A stretch of 32,776 nt of DNA from Kiritimatiellia bacterium (lineage in GTDB: Bacteria; Verrucomicrobiota; Kiritimatiellia; RFP12; UBA1067): the NCBI GenBank assembly GCA_017405115.1, contig JAFRBA010000158.1:1-32776 (forward strand), read 5' to 3'. Each line of letters opens with the position of its first letter. Position 1 is the stretch's first letter. Shown here one piece after another: positions 1 through 9,279 of this stretch. The position numbers and the translations under genes are program-made. The notes beneath the pieces are model-generated. The model was given only the letters and a program-made list of their open reading frames with translations, had not been told where the DNA came from and made no database searches.

Positions 1-3000
1 GGAGTTCGCCTGATTCGAGAGGACAATGACGCCGTTCGTCTCTGGAATCCCGTCATACCACGAACCGTGGACACATAGCTCGCCGCCGCTCACGACGCCG
101 GAGAGCTCGCCGCGGACGCCGTTCATCGCGTGGACGCGCGCGGATCCGCAGAGCTCGAACGCGCCGGAAAGGCGCCCGTCCGCCTCGAAGTTCACGGCCC
201 CGCGCTCGGAGATGCCCCAGCCGGACGCCTTGACGGCGTTCGCCAGCTCGAGGCCGCTTACGGTCATCGCGAGTTCGCCGCCGGCCATTCTGCCTGCGCC
301 AAGCGCGACTGTTCCCGACGAAAGCGCAAGGGGATTCTTCGGGGCGACGCGCGCACCGTTCACGAACGTGCCGCCGGTCCAGGTGTTTGTTCCGTACAGC
401 TCGACCGATGCGCGGGAGAGATCCGAAGCGCTGGCGTCAGGGTTCATCGTTATCGGCTTCACGATCGACACGCCGCCCGAGCCCGCTATGCGGCAGTAGA
501 TCGCGGCGTCGAAGCCATTGCATTTCTCGTTGTAGGCGATCAGGCCCTCGTTCTCGCCGAAATCGAGCGCCCCGGCGCCGCGGATCGCCGCCGGACACCA
601 CCCCACACGGTTGTTGTTCAGCACGACCACGCCGGGATTGACCCCGTCCCCGACCGTCAGAGTCGCGCCGGAAGAAATCCAGAGCTGGGCGTCGCCGCCG
701 GCAGGATAGGAATAGATGGAAGAGATCCCGTCCACGCGAAGCGCCGCGACTGCCGCGTTTGCGGACACGGTAGCCTTGGCCGTCGTCACCTTCGCGACCT
801 TGGACGCTCCGCCTCCAACGCCCTCTGTTTCGCCGTCGAAGGCCTTGAGCCCGACGTCAGAGAAATATGACGCGAAGCGAATGTGGCCGCCGGAGTAGTT
901 CTGCGGGCGCGCAACGGCGAACACCGGCGCCTTGACGCGGCCGTCTGCGTCCGTCGCCGGCGCGACGGTCGTCGTCAGGTTCGCGCCGCCGTCGTTGTAC
1001 TCCGCGTTGGCCGTCTGGTCGAGGAAGAACATCGCCGCGCCCGCGCCTTCGCGCGCCAGCTCGCCAAGCTGGATCGTCTGGACCGGCTTCGCGGAGGATT
1101 CACGCACGCGGAACGTCGACGCCCCCGCGTACCTGAACCTCCCGCCGGTGCCGATGCGCGTCGTGAACACGCTCGAAATGCCGCCGTCGAAGTCGATCTT
1201 GGAATTGCCGAGGACGAAGTCGCCAGAGCCGAAGAGCGGCAGCGTCGCGGTCGTGACGGCAGACTTGTTCGGAATGAGGATTCGTCCGTCAAGAGATGCG
1301 AAGGGACCGGAGAACAAATGGGGCGCATATGAGATCAGGACGCCTGCCCCGGTGCGCACCAAGCCGCCGTCGCCACCGTCCGCGCCATAGAACGGCTTCC
1401 GGAGATGGAACTGGTTGCAGCTGGCATACCAGGTATAGATGTTGGCATCGAGGTTGAGCGTCATTCCCCGTTCTCCGACGACCACCTTGACGCCGTCGCT
1501 TTCAGGCGTCAGATACAGGTTGTACGCGGCGATCGCGCTGTTCGCCTCGAGGGCCCCTCCGTCGAACGTCCAGACGCCAGGGCTTTCGGCCGTCCCGGTC
1601 GCCTCCGGATTGCTGGATATCCTCAGCACGCCGCCGTCATGCACGCGCGTGGCGTGAGGCACGCTGCCTGCCGTGTCGAACACGCCACCCGCCGACACGT
1701 CCAACGCGCCGTTTGCGGCTTGCGTCTTGGGAACCGGCGCGCCATACGGATGCCGCAGCATGCTCCTGTAGCTGGAGTCCGGCGTGATGTCACGCCCGCC
1801 CACGTACGCGCCATTCGTCACGCTGAGCTTCGAGTTCGCATACATGTAGATTCCCCAGCTGGCAATCTGCGCATATCCGCCGGCGATCGTCAAGTCGGCG
1901 TTGTCACGCACCTGGAGCCACGAGCCGACCGGGTTGAACGCCAGAAGCGTCGCCTTCCCGTAGAACATGTACGTTCCGGTTCCGGCCACCTCGCCCGTGA
2001 TGACCGTTCCCTCGCCAGACGGCTTCAGGCTGAACGCGCCGGAGCCGACGTTTTCGATTCTCATGGCAGGGTTCAGAGTCGGCCAGTCCGCCGCAGTTCC
2101 GTTGCCGAGCGCGATGTCGCCATAAGCCTGGGCGAGCGTCCCCGAAAAGGAGGATATGTCCACCGTCGATCCGTAGGACGAGTAGCTGGGATAGTAGTTG
2201 CGAAGCGTTCCCGAGCCCTTGAGCCTCAGCTTCAGCAGATTCGAGTATCTTGCGTTCACGGTGACGGGCTGCCCGTCCTCGTCTTCGAGGACGAGATGCG
2301 TCTTGTCGTTGCCCTGTATGTCCTTGATGTTGAACGTGCCGATTCCTGCCGCAAAGCCTAGCGGGCACCCGCCCGTCGCCGACGTCGGGAACTTGAACTG
2401 CACGTTGGCGAACGCGTCGGATGAGCAGATGTATTGCTTCCACTCCTCCTCCGTCGCCGAGCTGTCCGCACGGGGCGCTATGGAGAACACCGCCTGTCCG
2501 TTCGCCTGCTTGGGGTATATCTTCCCGGAGAACCTGTGGGGGCCTCCTACAAGCCTGACATTCGAGATCGTGCTCGCGTTCGTGACTACGCCCGCGCCAT
2601 TGAGCCCGGCCATGTAGACTGTGCCTGCGCCGTCGAGGTCAAGCACACCACCCTCCTCGATCGTGATCGGCGTGTTACTGGAATGGAAAGCATAGTCCCT
2701 CGGACTCTTTACCGTCGCACCCGAGCAGATCGTCATAGGGCAGGGAATCTGCGTATTGCCGGCGCACCTGAGTTCCGTCACGCCTTCTGCGAACACGACC
2801 CCAGACATCGAGCCCCATCCGTTACCCCAAGTCTCGCCGTCCTTCGCACATATGACGAGCGTGCCGGCGCCCGTCTTGCGCGGCGTCGCGTGCGGATTGC
2901 TGCCCTTCGAAACAACGGCATTCGACACGCACGCAGTGACGCCTGGCGCGACATAGATGTCGTTCGTGCCGGTGTTGAGGTAGATCCTGTTCGCGCTGGA

Positions 3001-3249
3001 ATAAAGCAGCACGCTCCCGCTCTCGAAGCGCATGCCGTTGCACGTGGAGACCGTCTTGTTCTCGACGATCATCTCCCCGGCGGGGCGGAACACCACCACG
3101 TCCGTGTAGCTCGGAACGCCAGAAGGGTCCCAGTTGGACGCCTCGCCCCAGAGGCCGCCCGACTCTCCTACCCAGACTTTCGTGCCCGCAGCCGCGCAGA
3201 GCGAAAGCGAGACGACCGCCACCTGCAATGCTACATTTTTCATCGACAT
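1..3249 (-). CDS. Secreted autotransporter-type beta-helix repeat protein, partial (C-terminus beyond window)
   Basis: The minus-strand frame stays open for 1,083 codons from an ATG at 3249 to the window edge, so the C-terminus is missing. A second in-frame ATG at 3243 is an alternative start. The N-terminus reads MSMKNVALQVAVVSLSLCAA and is a probable signal peptide with cleavage near AAAG. The mature start (TKVWVGESGGLWGEASNW) is the usual opening of large exported proteins with autotransporter-associated beta-strand repeats. The rest is low in charge and rich in Gly, Asn, Thr and Val, with recurrent phrases such as GAGTLV, GGVLDLDGAG and SGAFSLKPSGEG that fit a parallel beta-helix. I infer an outer-surface or secreted passenger protein. 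The sorting or barrel domain cannot be seen, so the export route is unknown. A G-rich stretch precedes the ATG and an extended -10 box lies 26 bases upstream. No enzymatic motif was recognised. Confidence 0.8.
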   Translation of the reverse strand, partial: MSMKNVALQVAVVSLSLCAAAGTKVWVGESGGLWGEASNWDPSGVPSYTDVVVFRPAGEMIVENKTVSTCNGMRFESGSVLLYSSANRIYLNTGTNDIYVAPGVTACVSNAVVSKGSNPHATPRKTGAGTLVICAKDGETWGNGWGSMSGVVFAEGVTELRCAGNTQIPCPMTICSGATVKSPRDYAFHSSNTPITIEEGGVLDLDGAGTVYMAGLNGAGVVTNASTISNVRLVGGPHRFSGKIYPKQANGQAVFSIAPRADSSATEEEWKQYICSSDAFANVQFKFPTSATGGCPLGFAAGIGTFNIKDIQGNDKTHLVLEDEDGQPVTVNARYSNLLKLRLKGSGTLRNYYPSYSSYGSTVDISSFSGTLAQAYGDIALGNGTAADWPTLNPAMRIENVGSGAFSLKPSGEGTVITGEVAGTGTYMFYGKATLLAFNPVGSWLQVRDNADLTIAGGYAQIASWGIYMYANSKLSVTNGAYVGGRDITPDSSYRSMLRHPYGAPVPKTQAANGALDVSAGGVFDTAGSVPHATRVHDGGVLRISSNPEATGTAESPGVWTFDGGALEANSAIAAYNLYLTPESDGVKVVVGERGMTLNLDANIYTWYASCNQFHLRKPFYGADGGDGGLVRTGAGVLISYAPHLFSGPFASLDGRILIPNKSAVTTATLPLFGSGDFVLGNSKIDFDGGISSVFTTRIGTGGRFRYAGASTFRVRESSAKPVQTIQLGELAREGAGAAMFFLDQTANAEYNDGGANLTTTVAPATDADGRVKAPVFAVARPQNYSGGHIRFASYFSDVGLKAFDGETEGVGGGASKVAKVTTAKATVSANAAVAALRVDGISSIYSYPAGGDAQLWISSGATLTVGDGVNPGVVVLNNNRVGWCPAAIRGAGALDFGENEGLIAYNEKCNGFDAAIYCRIAGSGGVSIVKPITMNPDASASDLSRASVELYGTNTWTGGTFVNGARVAPKNPLALSSGTVALGAGRMAGGELAMTVSGLELANAVKASGWGISERGAVNFEADGRLSGAFELCGSARVHAMNGVRGELSGVVSGGELCVHGSWYDGIPETNGVIVLSNQANS

Positions 3250-3275
3250 GCACGCCCCCCGTTTTTTCTGAAAGT

Positions 3276-3281
3276 ATTATA
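3276..3281 (-). promoter_or_regulatory. Extended -10 promoter element for the autotransporter-type gene
   Basis: On the minus strand the sequence reads TATGGTATAATAC, a perfect TATAAT preceded by TGG (extended -10). It lies 26 bases before the ATG at 3249, leaving a leader of about 20 bases that contains a G-run. No good -35 is seen; upstream bases overlap the stop of the GH2 gene. Confidence 0.6.
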
Positions 3282-3295
3282 CCATAATTATGCCG

Positions 3296-5281
3296 TCAAT
3301 TCAGCGGAAACTTGGTGATGAAATGACGATCGATCAACCCGCCCGCCTCGACGACGATCTCGTTAAGCCCGGGATCCAGCTCCAGGCCCTTCCATTCAAC
3401 CGTCTTGACGGCGTCGGGATCCCTTGACCCGACAACACGCCCGTTTACCGACAATGTGACCCTGCCTACGTTCGAAAAGGCGACAACGTCTATCTTGTCG
3501 TCTATCTTCTCGTCAGGCTTCCCCTTGCGCAAGACGCGCGGGACCTTCTTCAGCATTCTCTTGCCGCAGAGATGCAGCATCGGCGACGGGTTCCAGTTCG
3601 CCTTGTAGAAGTAGAAGGCGTCCTTGCGCGTCTGACGGTCACGCGTCACAAGCCCCTTGTCGTTGACGCCGGGCTGGTCGCCCTCGTCACGCTGGTCGGC
3701 CGCCGCATCAAACATCATCCACATGTAGACGCCCCAGCACTCCGGCAGCTCCCTGAGAATGGCGTACTGGATTCTGTGGTGCTGCGTCTCGTACTCCTCC
3801 GGATGCCATGGCGAGGCCGGAACCGGCTGCGCCATGACTGGGTTTTCGTGCTGGTAGATCGAGCCGCTGCAGCCATATTCGCTCATGCTCATGGAAGTCC
3901 GCCCGACTGCGTGCAGGCATTGGAGGAAACGGTCCCCTATCATGTCGCTGCTGTTGCCGTACCAGCCCGGATAGTCGTTCAGCCCCAAGGCATCGGTGAT
4001 GTCGTTTAGGCGCATCTTCTCCCTCTTGCAGGTCGCCGCCACGGTCGGGCGGGTCGGGTCCAGCTTCTTGAAAAGCGCGTTCGCCTCTTCCAGCAGCGGC
4101 TCCGCCGTGTTGTCGGGCTTTTTGCCAAGGTACATCTCATTGAAGAGCGACCACATCACGATCGAGGGGTGTTCGCCCAGCTGGGCCACCATCTCGCGGA
4201 CGCAGGACATCAGGTTCTCGCGATATCGCGCGCTCGTGCCGACTTCGTCCGTCGCAGGAAGCTCCGTCCAGACGAGGAGCCCCGCCTTGTCGGCCTTCTC
4301 GAAGAAATCGCGCGAATGCGGGTAGTGCGTCGTCCGAACGCCGTCCGCTCCCATCTCGCGGATGAGCGCGATGTCTTCGTCGATGTCCGCCGGGGCGATC
4401 GCCCAGCCCTTCCCCGCCCGTTCCTGATGGTAGTTCACGCCGCGGACAAAGCGCTTCCGGCCGTTCAGGTAGAAGCCGTCCGCCCGCAGCTCGGCTGTGC
4501 GGAAGCCGACGCTCTTGGTCACGGCGTCCGAATAGCCGGGCCCGGAGATCTTCACGGTCACGGGGTAGAGCCTTGGATTCTCGGGCGACCAGCGCTCGAC
4601 CTTCCCGAGGTCAAATGTCTGTGTCTCGTCCTCCGCGCCAAGCACCTTGACGCGCGCGACGACATTGCCGGACTCGGGGTCGGCCTCGAGGCGCACGCCG
4701 TCCGCGCCGTCCGCTATTGGGTCGATGCAGACCCGGTAGGTCTCAATGAGCCAGACGGGCCGATACAGCCCGCCGCAAACCGTATAGTCGGCGCAGATAG
4801 GCGGGATGTCTGCGTCCCAGAAGTTGTCGACCGTGATCTCGAGGACATTGTCGTGGTTGACGACATGCGGCGTCAGCTCGGCGCCAAAGGCCGTGAACGC
4901 CCCCTGGTGCTTTCCGACGCACATGCCGTTGAAGACGATCTTCGCCGAGACGCTTGCTCCCTCGCACCGCACGAACCAGCGGCGACCGGGCTTCGGCCGT
5001 TCGCCGAGTTCGCAGCGGTAGGTCACGGCCCTGCGCGAATAGCCGACGCCCTTTACAGAATTATGCCCCCAGAGCCAGTCGTCTTCGACATGCGAAGACA
5101 TCTTTCCCGGGCCATCGCAGCCATCCTTGGCGTTCCACGTATGCGGTATTGTCACAGGACGGCCGTCAACCGTCCAATCGACAAGGCCGCGCACAATGCG
5201 CCCCTCTCCGCAACGGGGCTGGTCGGCCCGAACCGCTCCTGGCACGAGCAAGACGGCCGCCAAGCACAGCCAGGAGGCCAA
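3296..5281 (-). CDS. Glycoside hydrolase family 2 protein (beta-galactosidase/beta-glucuronidase type)
   Basis: 661 residues from a TTG start. It is a retaining exo-glycosidase cleaving a terminal beta-linked sugar, probably in the periplasm or outside the cell, because residues 1-19 form a signal peptide (MASWLCLAAVLLVPGAVRA). An N-terminal sugar-binding jelly roll (about 60-180) and an Ig-like sandwich (about 185-265) precede the TIM barrel (about 270-570). The barrel shows GVNYHQE at 281, acid/base E382 in SLFNE, and nucleophile E468 in SMSEYG. A small beta domain ends the protein. The specificity (galactose, glucuronate or mannose) cannot be set from sequence. The start is odd: an ATG at 5302 opens the same frame but meets TAA after four codons, and translation can resume only at this TTG, which lacks a Shine-Dalgarno. 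The joined reading (MKNT-stop-AALASWLCLAA) looks like one natural signal peptide, so the gene may carry a nonsense mutation. Confidence 0.88.
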   Translation of the reverse strand: MASWLCLAAVLLVPGAVRADQPRCGEGRIVRGLVDWTVDGRPVTIPHTWNAKDGCDGPGKMSSHVEDDWLWGHNSVKGVGYSRRAVTYRCELGERPKPGRRWFVRCEGASVSAKIVFNGMCVGKHQGAFTAFGAELTPHVVNHDNVLEITVDNFWDADIPPICADYTVCGGLYRPVWLIETYRVCIDPIADGADGVRLEADPESGNVVARVKVLGAEDETQTFDLGKVERWSPENPRLYPVTVKISGPGYSDAVTKSVGFRTAELRADGFYLNGRKRFVRGVNYHQERAGKGWAIAPADIDEDIALIREMGADGVRTTHYPHSRDFFEKADKAGLLVWTELPATDEVGTSARYRENLMSCVREMVAQLGEHPSIVMWSLFNEMYLGKKPDNTAEPLLEEANALFKKLDPTRPTVAATCKREKMRLNDITDALGLNDYPGWYGNSSDMIGDRFLQCLHAVGRTSMSMSEYGCSGSIYQHENPVMAQPVPASPWHPEEYETQHHRIQYAILRELPECWGVYMWMMFDAAADQRDEGDQPGVNDKGLVTRDRQTRKDAFYFYKANWNPSPMLHLCGKRMLKKVPRVLRKGKPDEKIDDKIDVVAFSNVGRVTLSVNGRVVGSRDPDAVKTVEWKGLELDPGLNEIVVEAGGLIDRHFITKFPLN

Positions 5282-5287
5282 CGCCGC

Positions 5288-5302
5288 TTATGTGTTTTTC
5301 AT
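5288..5302 (-). other. Upstream ATG and in-frame TAA before the GH2 gene
   Basis: The minus strand reads ATG AAA AAC ACA TAA, then GCG GCG and the TTG of the GH2 frame. Met-Lys-Asn-Thr is a typical signal-peptide beginning, which suggests that this ATG was the original start and that codon five became a stop. A four-residue leader peptide or a sequencing error are alternatives. Confidence 0.4.
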
Positions 5303-5352
5303 GTCTGATTGCATAATCCGCGTCATGTCCCCAGCCGAAAGGCTATTGCGTT

Positions 5353-7830
5353 CTAAGGCTTTTCGCAGAAGCGCAGCCTTCCGAACATCTGGATGTTGTG
5401 GTTGTTGTGGAAAGTCATGCAGTTGCCGCGGACAATGCGCGGCTTGACGCCGCTTGCCGTGAAGACGAGATTCGCGGGCCAGACGTCGCCAGGCTTCACC
5501 TTCACGTCGCCAAGCGAGGAGAACGGGACGAAGAACTCGGCGAACAGGCCCTCCCCCGTCACCTGCGGCCGCCAATAGTGGCCATCGGCCTTCCAGGTGA
5601 GGTCCGGAGGCTGGATGATCGGCAGGTACCTCTGCTTCTTGCTGAAAAGCTGCCCGACCGAATCCCAGACGAGCTGGTATACGACATCGCTGTCGGGATA
5701 AGGGCTGAAGATGAATTCAAGGGAGTCGTTGGCGAACACGTCCTTGCGCTTGTCGGCAAGCGGCTTGATCTTCGACTCAAACCGCCCGTGGAGGCCCTTC
5801 TCGTCCCAGGCAAACTTGATGAAAATCGGCTCGGGCGGCGTCTTGATCCCGTACGTCTCGATGAGAGGAATCGGCTTCAGCGAAGCCCAGTCCATCCAGC
5901 TGTAGTTGTAGGAGACGTCATAGACGGGGGTCTTGTAGGCGGCCAGGGCGCGCTGCGTCTCGAACGGCTTCTCCCAGTAGTCGGCGACAAGGCGCACGCG
6001 ACGCCCCTCTGCGGAGGACGGCTCCGTCGCGTCGACGGCGGCCTTCAGCTCGCGTTCCATCGCTTCGACGCGGTCCATAGGATATTGCGGCTGCGAAGAG
6101 TCGGACGGCACGGCATACTTGACATAGAGGTCGAGGAGTATCTTCCTGAACGCCTTCAAGTGCGGCCCCGCCTTGGGCCCGAAGAACGGAATCCAATGTT
6201 CCTCCATGGCCGCGTCGACGTCGAAATCGGGGTTCCACTGCGCCTTCTCAAGCGCATAGGCCGACTGGAAGTTGTGCCAGAGGTCGTTTGCGCCGGAACC
6301 CCAGTCGAAGAACATCCCGCGCCGCCCGAAATACTTGCCGAAGGCCTTCGGCACCCCTCCCGCCAGCGATGGAATGACCGCCCTCTGGAACGGATCGCGG
6401 TCGGAGTTGTAGAGCCACATGATCTCCGCCGGACGGCCGCCCAGGGCCTCGTACCATTCCTTCGCCAGGTTGAGGCTCCTGGTCGTTCGCGAGGCCGAAG
6501 GCAGCTTGCGGGGCATGTCTCCGAGGCAAAGCCAGATGTTTATGTTCGGCGGCAGCTTCCACCGCGGGTCGTTTGTCGCGTAAAGCGAGTTGTAGTAGAT
6601 GAGCAGCCACAGCTCCTTGCCGGGAAGCTCCCTCTCGAGGGAATTCCCGAGATACTGGAAGAACCGGCCGAACACGTTGCGCATCGCCGCCCGCTCGGGG
6701 CCTTTCCTCTCTGAATCGCGGATGAGGTTCAGCTCCCTTACGGTCGGGTTGTCGATGATGTCGCCAAGCGGCATGTACGTGTCGCAGACCCCGAACGACA
6801 CTCCCGTGTCGGTCATGTATTCGTGGAGCTTGCCGGGCCTGTACTTGCCGCCGGTGGCGTACATCTTCTTCCAGTCCTCGACCAGCAAGTCTGCGAGCTT
6901 CAGGTTCGTGACGTCGTAGAAGTTGCCGACGTGCCCGCCGGGATTGTACCAGAACTTGCCCGAAGGAGACGTGTAGAAGATGTCCTTCAGGCGATCCGGA
7001 TGCGCGGCCGCATAGGAAATCGGCTCGGGTGAATGCGAACCCTGCAGGGCTTTCGACGAACCCTGCCGCCAGTAGCGGAGAAACGAGGTGTCGCGGAGCC
7101 TCACCCCGTCGCCCATGTACTTCCGCCACTTGGCCATCTGCGCTTCGGACGAGAAGGTGACCCAATAATGCCAGCTGTTGCCGTGGGAGGCGAAATACGG
7201 CGCGTCGGCGTAGTGCACGGGGCTGATCGTCAGCTCGCTGCACTTCGGCCAAAGAGACCCGTACTCGCCCGGGAAGTAATGACGGACGCCTAGGAAGCGC
7301 TCGCAGAAGTCGAGCGCGCCGTACTGCGTGCCCGTCGAGCTGAGCTCGTGCTGGAACGGCTTCGTATGCCAGCCGTCGACAAGCGACGAGTCGAATCCGA
7401 CGATGGCTATGCCTCGCGAAAACGTCTTGATTTCGTAGCCGTGCTCGGGCATCTTCGACCAGTCAAGCCCGGCGAAGTCTCGCGCATACTTCGAGTCGCC
7501 CACGAGCAGCCAGTACTTCGCCGCCTCGATCTTTGCGGTCTCAGAGGCGTCCAGGACGACGGGCTTTTTCCCTGTCGTCTTCTCGAACGCCTCGACAAGG
7601 AATTCCGCGGCGGGCGCAATGGATTTCTTCGAACGCGTGTTCCGCGTGCGCTCCGAGCCGAAATCGCCGACGATGACGAAGTCAAGGCTGCCGCCGTCGA
7701 CGAACTTCATTGGAGCGCCGGCGGGGACTGCCTTCTCCGTGACAGGAGTCAACGCCTTTGTATGGATGTCATAGCCGAACGCAGCCGTTCCGAAGAGAAC
7801 CGCCACTGCAAACGCCGCCCTAATCATCAT
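5353..7830 (-). CDS. Exported DUF4838 domain protein with CBM9-like C-terminus
   Basis: 825 residues from the ATG at 7830. The frame is open a further 11 codons upstream, but a strong GGAGGGAG seven bases before this ATG and the signal peptide (MMIRAAFAVAVLFGTAAFGY) decide the start. After an N-terminal alpha/beta domain resembling the accessory domain of alpha-glucuronidases (about 35-220), the central region (about 240-600) fits the DUF4838 barrel-like family common in Bacteroidota and PVC glycan-degradation loci, with motifs such as FWYNPGGHVGNFYDVTN and LWLLIYYNS. The last 160 residues (from about EPIFIKFAWDEKGLHGRFES, including DSLEFIFSPYPDSDVVYQLV) resemble a CBM9-like carbohydrate-binding fold. 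A polysaccharide-related role is inferred; the substrate and catalytic residues are unknown. It lies between the GTPase gene (69-base gap) and the GH2 gene (71-base gap), with no clear promoter of its own. Confidence 0.75.
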   Translation of the reverse strand: MMIRAAFAVAVLFGTAAFGYDIHTKALTPVTEKAVPAGAPMKFVDGGSLDFVIVGDFGSERTRNTRSKKSIAPAAEFLVEAFEKTTGKKPVVLDASETAKIEAAKYWLLVGDSKYARDFAGLDWSKMPEHGYEIKTFSRGIAIVGFDSSLVDGWHTKPFQHELSSTGTQYGALDFCERFLGVRHYFPGEYGSLWPKCSELTISPVHYADAPYFASHGNSWHYWVTFSSEAQMAKWRKYMGDGVRLRDTSFLRYWRQGSSKALQGSHSPEPISYAAAHPDRLKDIFYTSPSGKFWYNPGGHVGNFYDVTNLKLADLLVEDWKKMYATGGKYRPGKLHEYMTDTGVSFGVCDTYMPLGDIIDNPTVRELNLIRDSERKGPERAAMRNVFGRFFQYLGNSLERELPGKELWLLIYYNSLYATNDPRWKLPPNINIWLCLGDMPRKLPSASRTTRSLNLAKEWYEALGGRPAEIMWLYNSDRDPFQRAVIPSLAGGVPKAFGKYFGRRGMFFDWGSGANDLWHNFQSAYALEKAQWNPDFDVDAAMEEHWIPFFGPKAGPHLKAFRKILLDLYVKYAVPSDSSQPQYPMDRVEAMERELKAAVDATEPSSAEGRRVRLVADYWEKPFETQRALAAYKTPVYDVSYNYSWMDWASLKPIPLIETYGIKTPPEPIFIKFAWDEKGLHGRFESKIKPLADKRKDVFANDSLEFIFSPYPDSDVVYQLVWDSVGQLFSKKQRYLPIIQPPDLTWKADGHYWRPQVTGEGLFAEFFVPFSSLGDVKVKPGDVWPANLVFTASGVKPRIVRGNCMTFHNNHNIQMFGRLRFCEKP

Positions 7831-7899
7831 CTTTCTCCCTCCAAACGCCGTAAACGCAACCAAGCTCAGTGCATGCGAGAGGCACGACCGTGGATGCGC

Positions 7900-9231
7900 T
7901 CATCGGTATTCCATCTTCTTGAAAGCGGCGAAGATCTTCGCCGCCGCCGAATCCACCCTGCGGCGGCAAAACTCGCCGAAGAGGGGAAGCTTAAGAGGGG
8001 CGTTTCGGACGACTTCGGCGGTCTCCTCCCTGTTGGCGGCCCAGGCCTGGCTGAGGCCGTCGTCGGAGCCGACGGCGATCCTGTGGCGGTACTCCACCGC
8101 AAAGATGTCGTCCACCCTGCCGGAAAGACCTCCCCGCATGAAGCGCGTGGCGACGCGCATCGTGACATGGACCAGGAAGAGCCCGCACAGCGCGGTGAGC
8201 ACGCCCGCGGCGACGGCCAGGAATTTGCCTTCGCCAAGCCTGAGCGCCGCCACGTGATACACCAGAACCGAAGCCGCAGCGGCAATCGCCACGCCGAACA
8301 GCCCATAGAGCAAGCGGAACAGGGCAAGCCTCCGCGAGGCGTGGTTGACGACGCACATGCGTATGGACAGCCCGTGGAAATCGTCGGTCGCCTGCGAAAA
8401 CACGTTGTCCCGCCTGCGTGCGGCGGCATTGCGGAACACGGAGAGGAACTCATCGCGGTGGCGGTTGAAGTCGGCGAGGTCAAGCCCATTGCCACCCTCG
8501 CGCGCCTCTCCGGAGTAGATCGTCCATATCTTCGGCAGGTCCTTCGTGTGGAGCACGCGGGCGAGGTTCCAGCACACGGTCCCGTAGGTGCGCGCGAAGT
8601 CGTACATGCTTGAGAACGCGTCGCACTTGTTCAGCAGCACGCGCAGCTTGAACTCGACGCCGGCGAGGCACTTGGCGAAGACGTTAACCGTCTCGCCGGT
8701 CGTGCCCGGCTTGTCGGGGTCGAGCAGGAAGAACACCATGTCGCAGAGCTCGGCGAGCGTGCGCACCACGCCCTCGAAGTTGTAGGCGCGGTCGACCGTC
8801 TGCTCGGCGGAGTCTATCATGCCGGGAGTGTCTATGAGCGTGACGTTCTTCAGGAGCTCGCGGTTGCGGACCTTGACGCGAAGCCGCTGCAGGAAGTTGT
8901 CGCCGAAGAGCCTGAGGTCGGCGAATTCGGCCGGGAGCCTTGCAAGCGCGCCCGGGCCGCATATGTCCTCCTCATTCTCGCCGTAGGCGATCACCGTGAA
9001 GCCGTCGTCGGTGGGCGCGAGCCCGACGTCCTGCACCGGGGAGCCTCCAAGGACCCAGTTGATCAGGGACGACTTCCCCGACGAATGGTTGCCCAGGAAG
9101 ATCATGCACGGCGACCCGCCGACCGTCACCGTAGGACGGGCGAACCGGTAGTAGTAGCGCTTTGCAAGTGAGCCGAACCGCTCGTAGCTGTTCCTTACAA
9201 GCCCCTCGAAGTCGTTTTCTTTTCTTTCCAT
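7900..9231 (-). CDS. Dynamin/EHD-like GTPase with C-terminal membrane anchor
   Basis: 443 residues. The G domain has G1 GNHSSGKSS (47-55), G3 DTPG (134-137) and G4 NKCD (201-204); the P-loop wording GNHSSGKSSLINWVLG is close to that of EHD and bacterial dynamin-like proteins rather than Ras-type GTPases. G2 is probably the Thr of LAPTDDGFTV (about 74). After the G domain there is a helical stretch, then two hydrophobic segments at about 305-328 and 338-357 forming a hairpin anchor, followed by a roughly 85-residue cytosolic tail rich in Arg and Ala. I infer GTP-dependent membrane remodelling or a membrane-associated switch; the true partner is unknown. It has its own promoter, with the -10 box nine bases before the ATG and no Shine-Dalgarno, so a leaderless mRNA is likely. 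Family assignment is good, cellular role unknown. Confidence 0.8.
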   Translation of the reverse strand: MERKENDFEGLVRNSYERFGSLAKRYYYRFARPTVTVGGSPCMIFLGNHSSGKSSLINWVLGGSPVQDVGLAPTDDGFTVIAYGENEEDICGPGALARLPAEFADLRLFGDNFLQRLRVKVRNRELLKNVTLIDTPGMIDSAEQTVDRAYNFEGVVRTLAELCDMVFFLLDPDKPGTTGETVNVFAKCLAGVEFKLRVLLNKCDAFSSMYDFARTYGTVCWNLARVLHTKDLPKIWTIYSGEAREGGNGLDLADFNRHRDEFLSVFRNAAARRRDNVFSQATDDFHGLSIRMCVVNHASRRLALFRLLYGLFGVAIAAAASVLVYHVAALRLGEGKFLAVAAGVLTALCGLFLVHVTMRVATRFMRGGLSGRVDDIFAVEYRHRIAVGSDDGLSQAWAANREETAEVVRNAPLKLPLFGEFCRRRVDSAAAKIFAAFKKMEYR

Positions 9232-9240
9232 GTCGGCTGT

Positions 9241-9246
9241 ATTATA
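9241..9246 (-). promoter_or_regulatory. Extended -10 promoter, predicted leaderless start of GTPase gene
   Basis: The minus strand reads TTTGCTATAATAC, a perfect TATAAT with TGC in front. Only nine bases separate the box from the ATG at 9231, so the expected transcription start falls at or within a few bases of the start codon. No Shine-Dalgarno fits in that space. Confidence 0.6.
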
Positions 9247-9279
9247 GCAAATCCGCCCCTTGGTGTCTCCGGCTCCAGT

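Noticed and set aside
5398..6714. Open plus-strand frame opposite the DUF4838 gene
   Set aside because: The minus-strand gene has a signal peptide, a ribosome-binding site and family motifs; the plus frame shows only Arg/Leu/Val-rich shadow composition.
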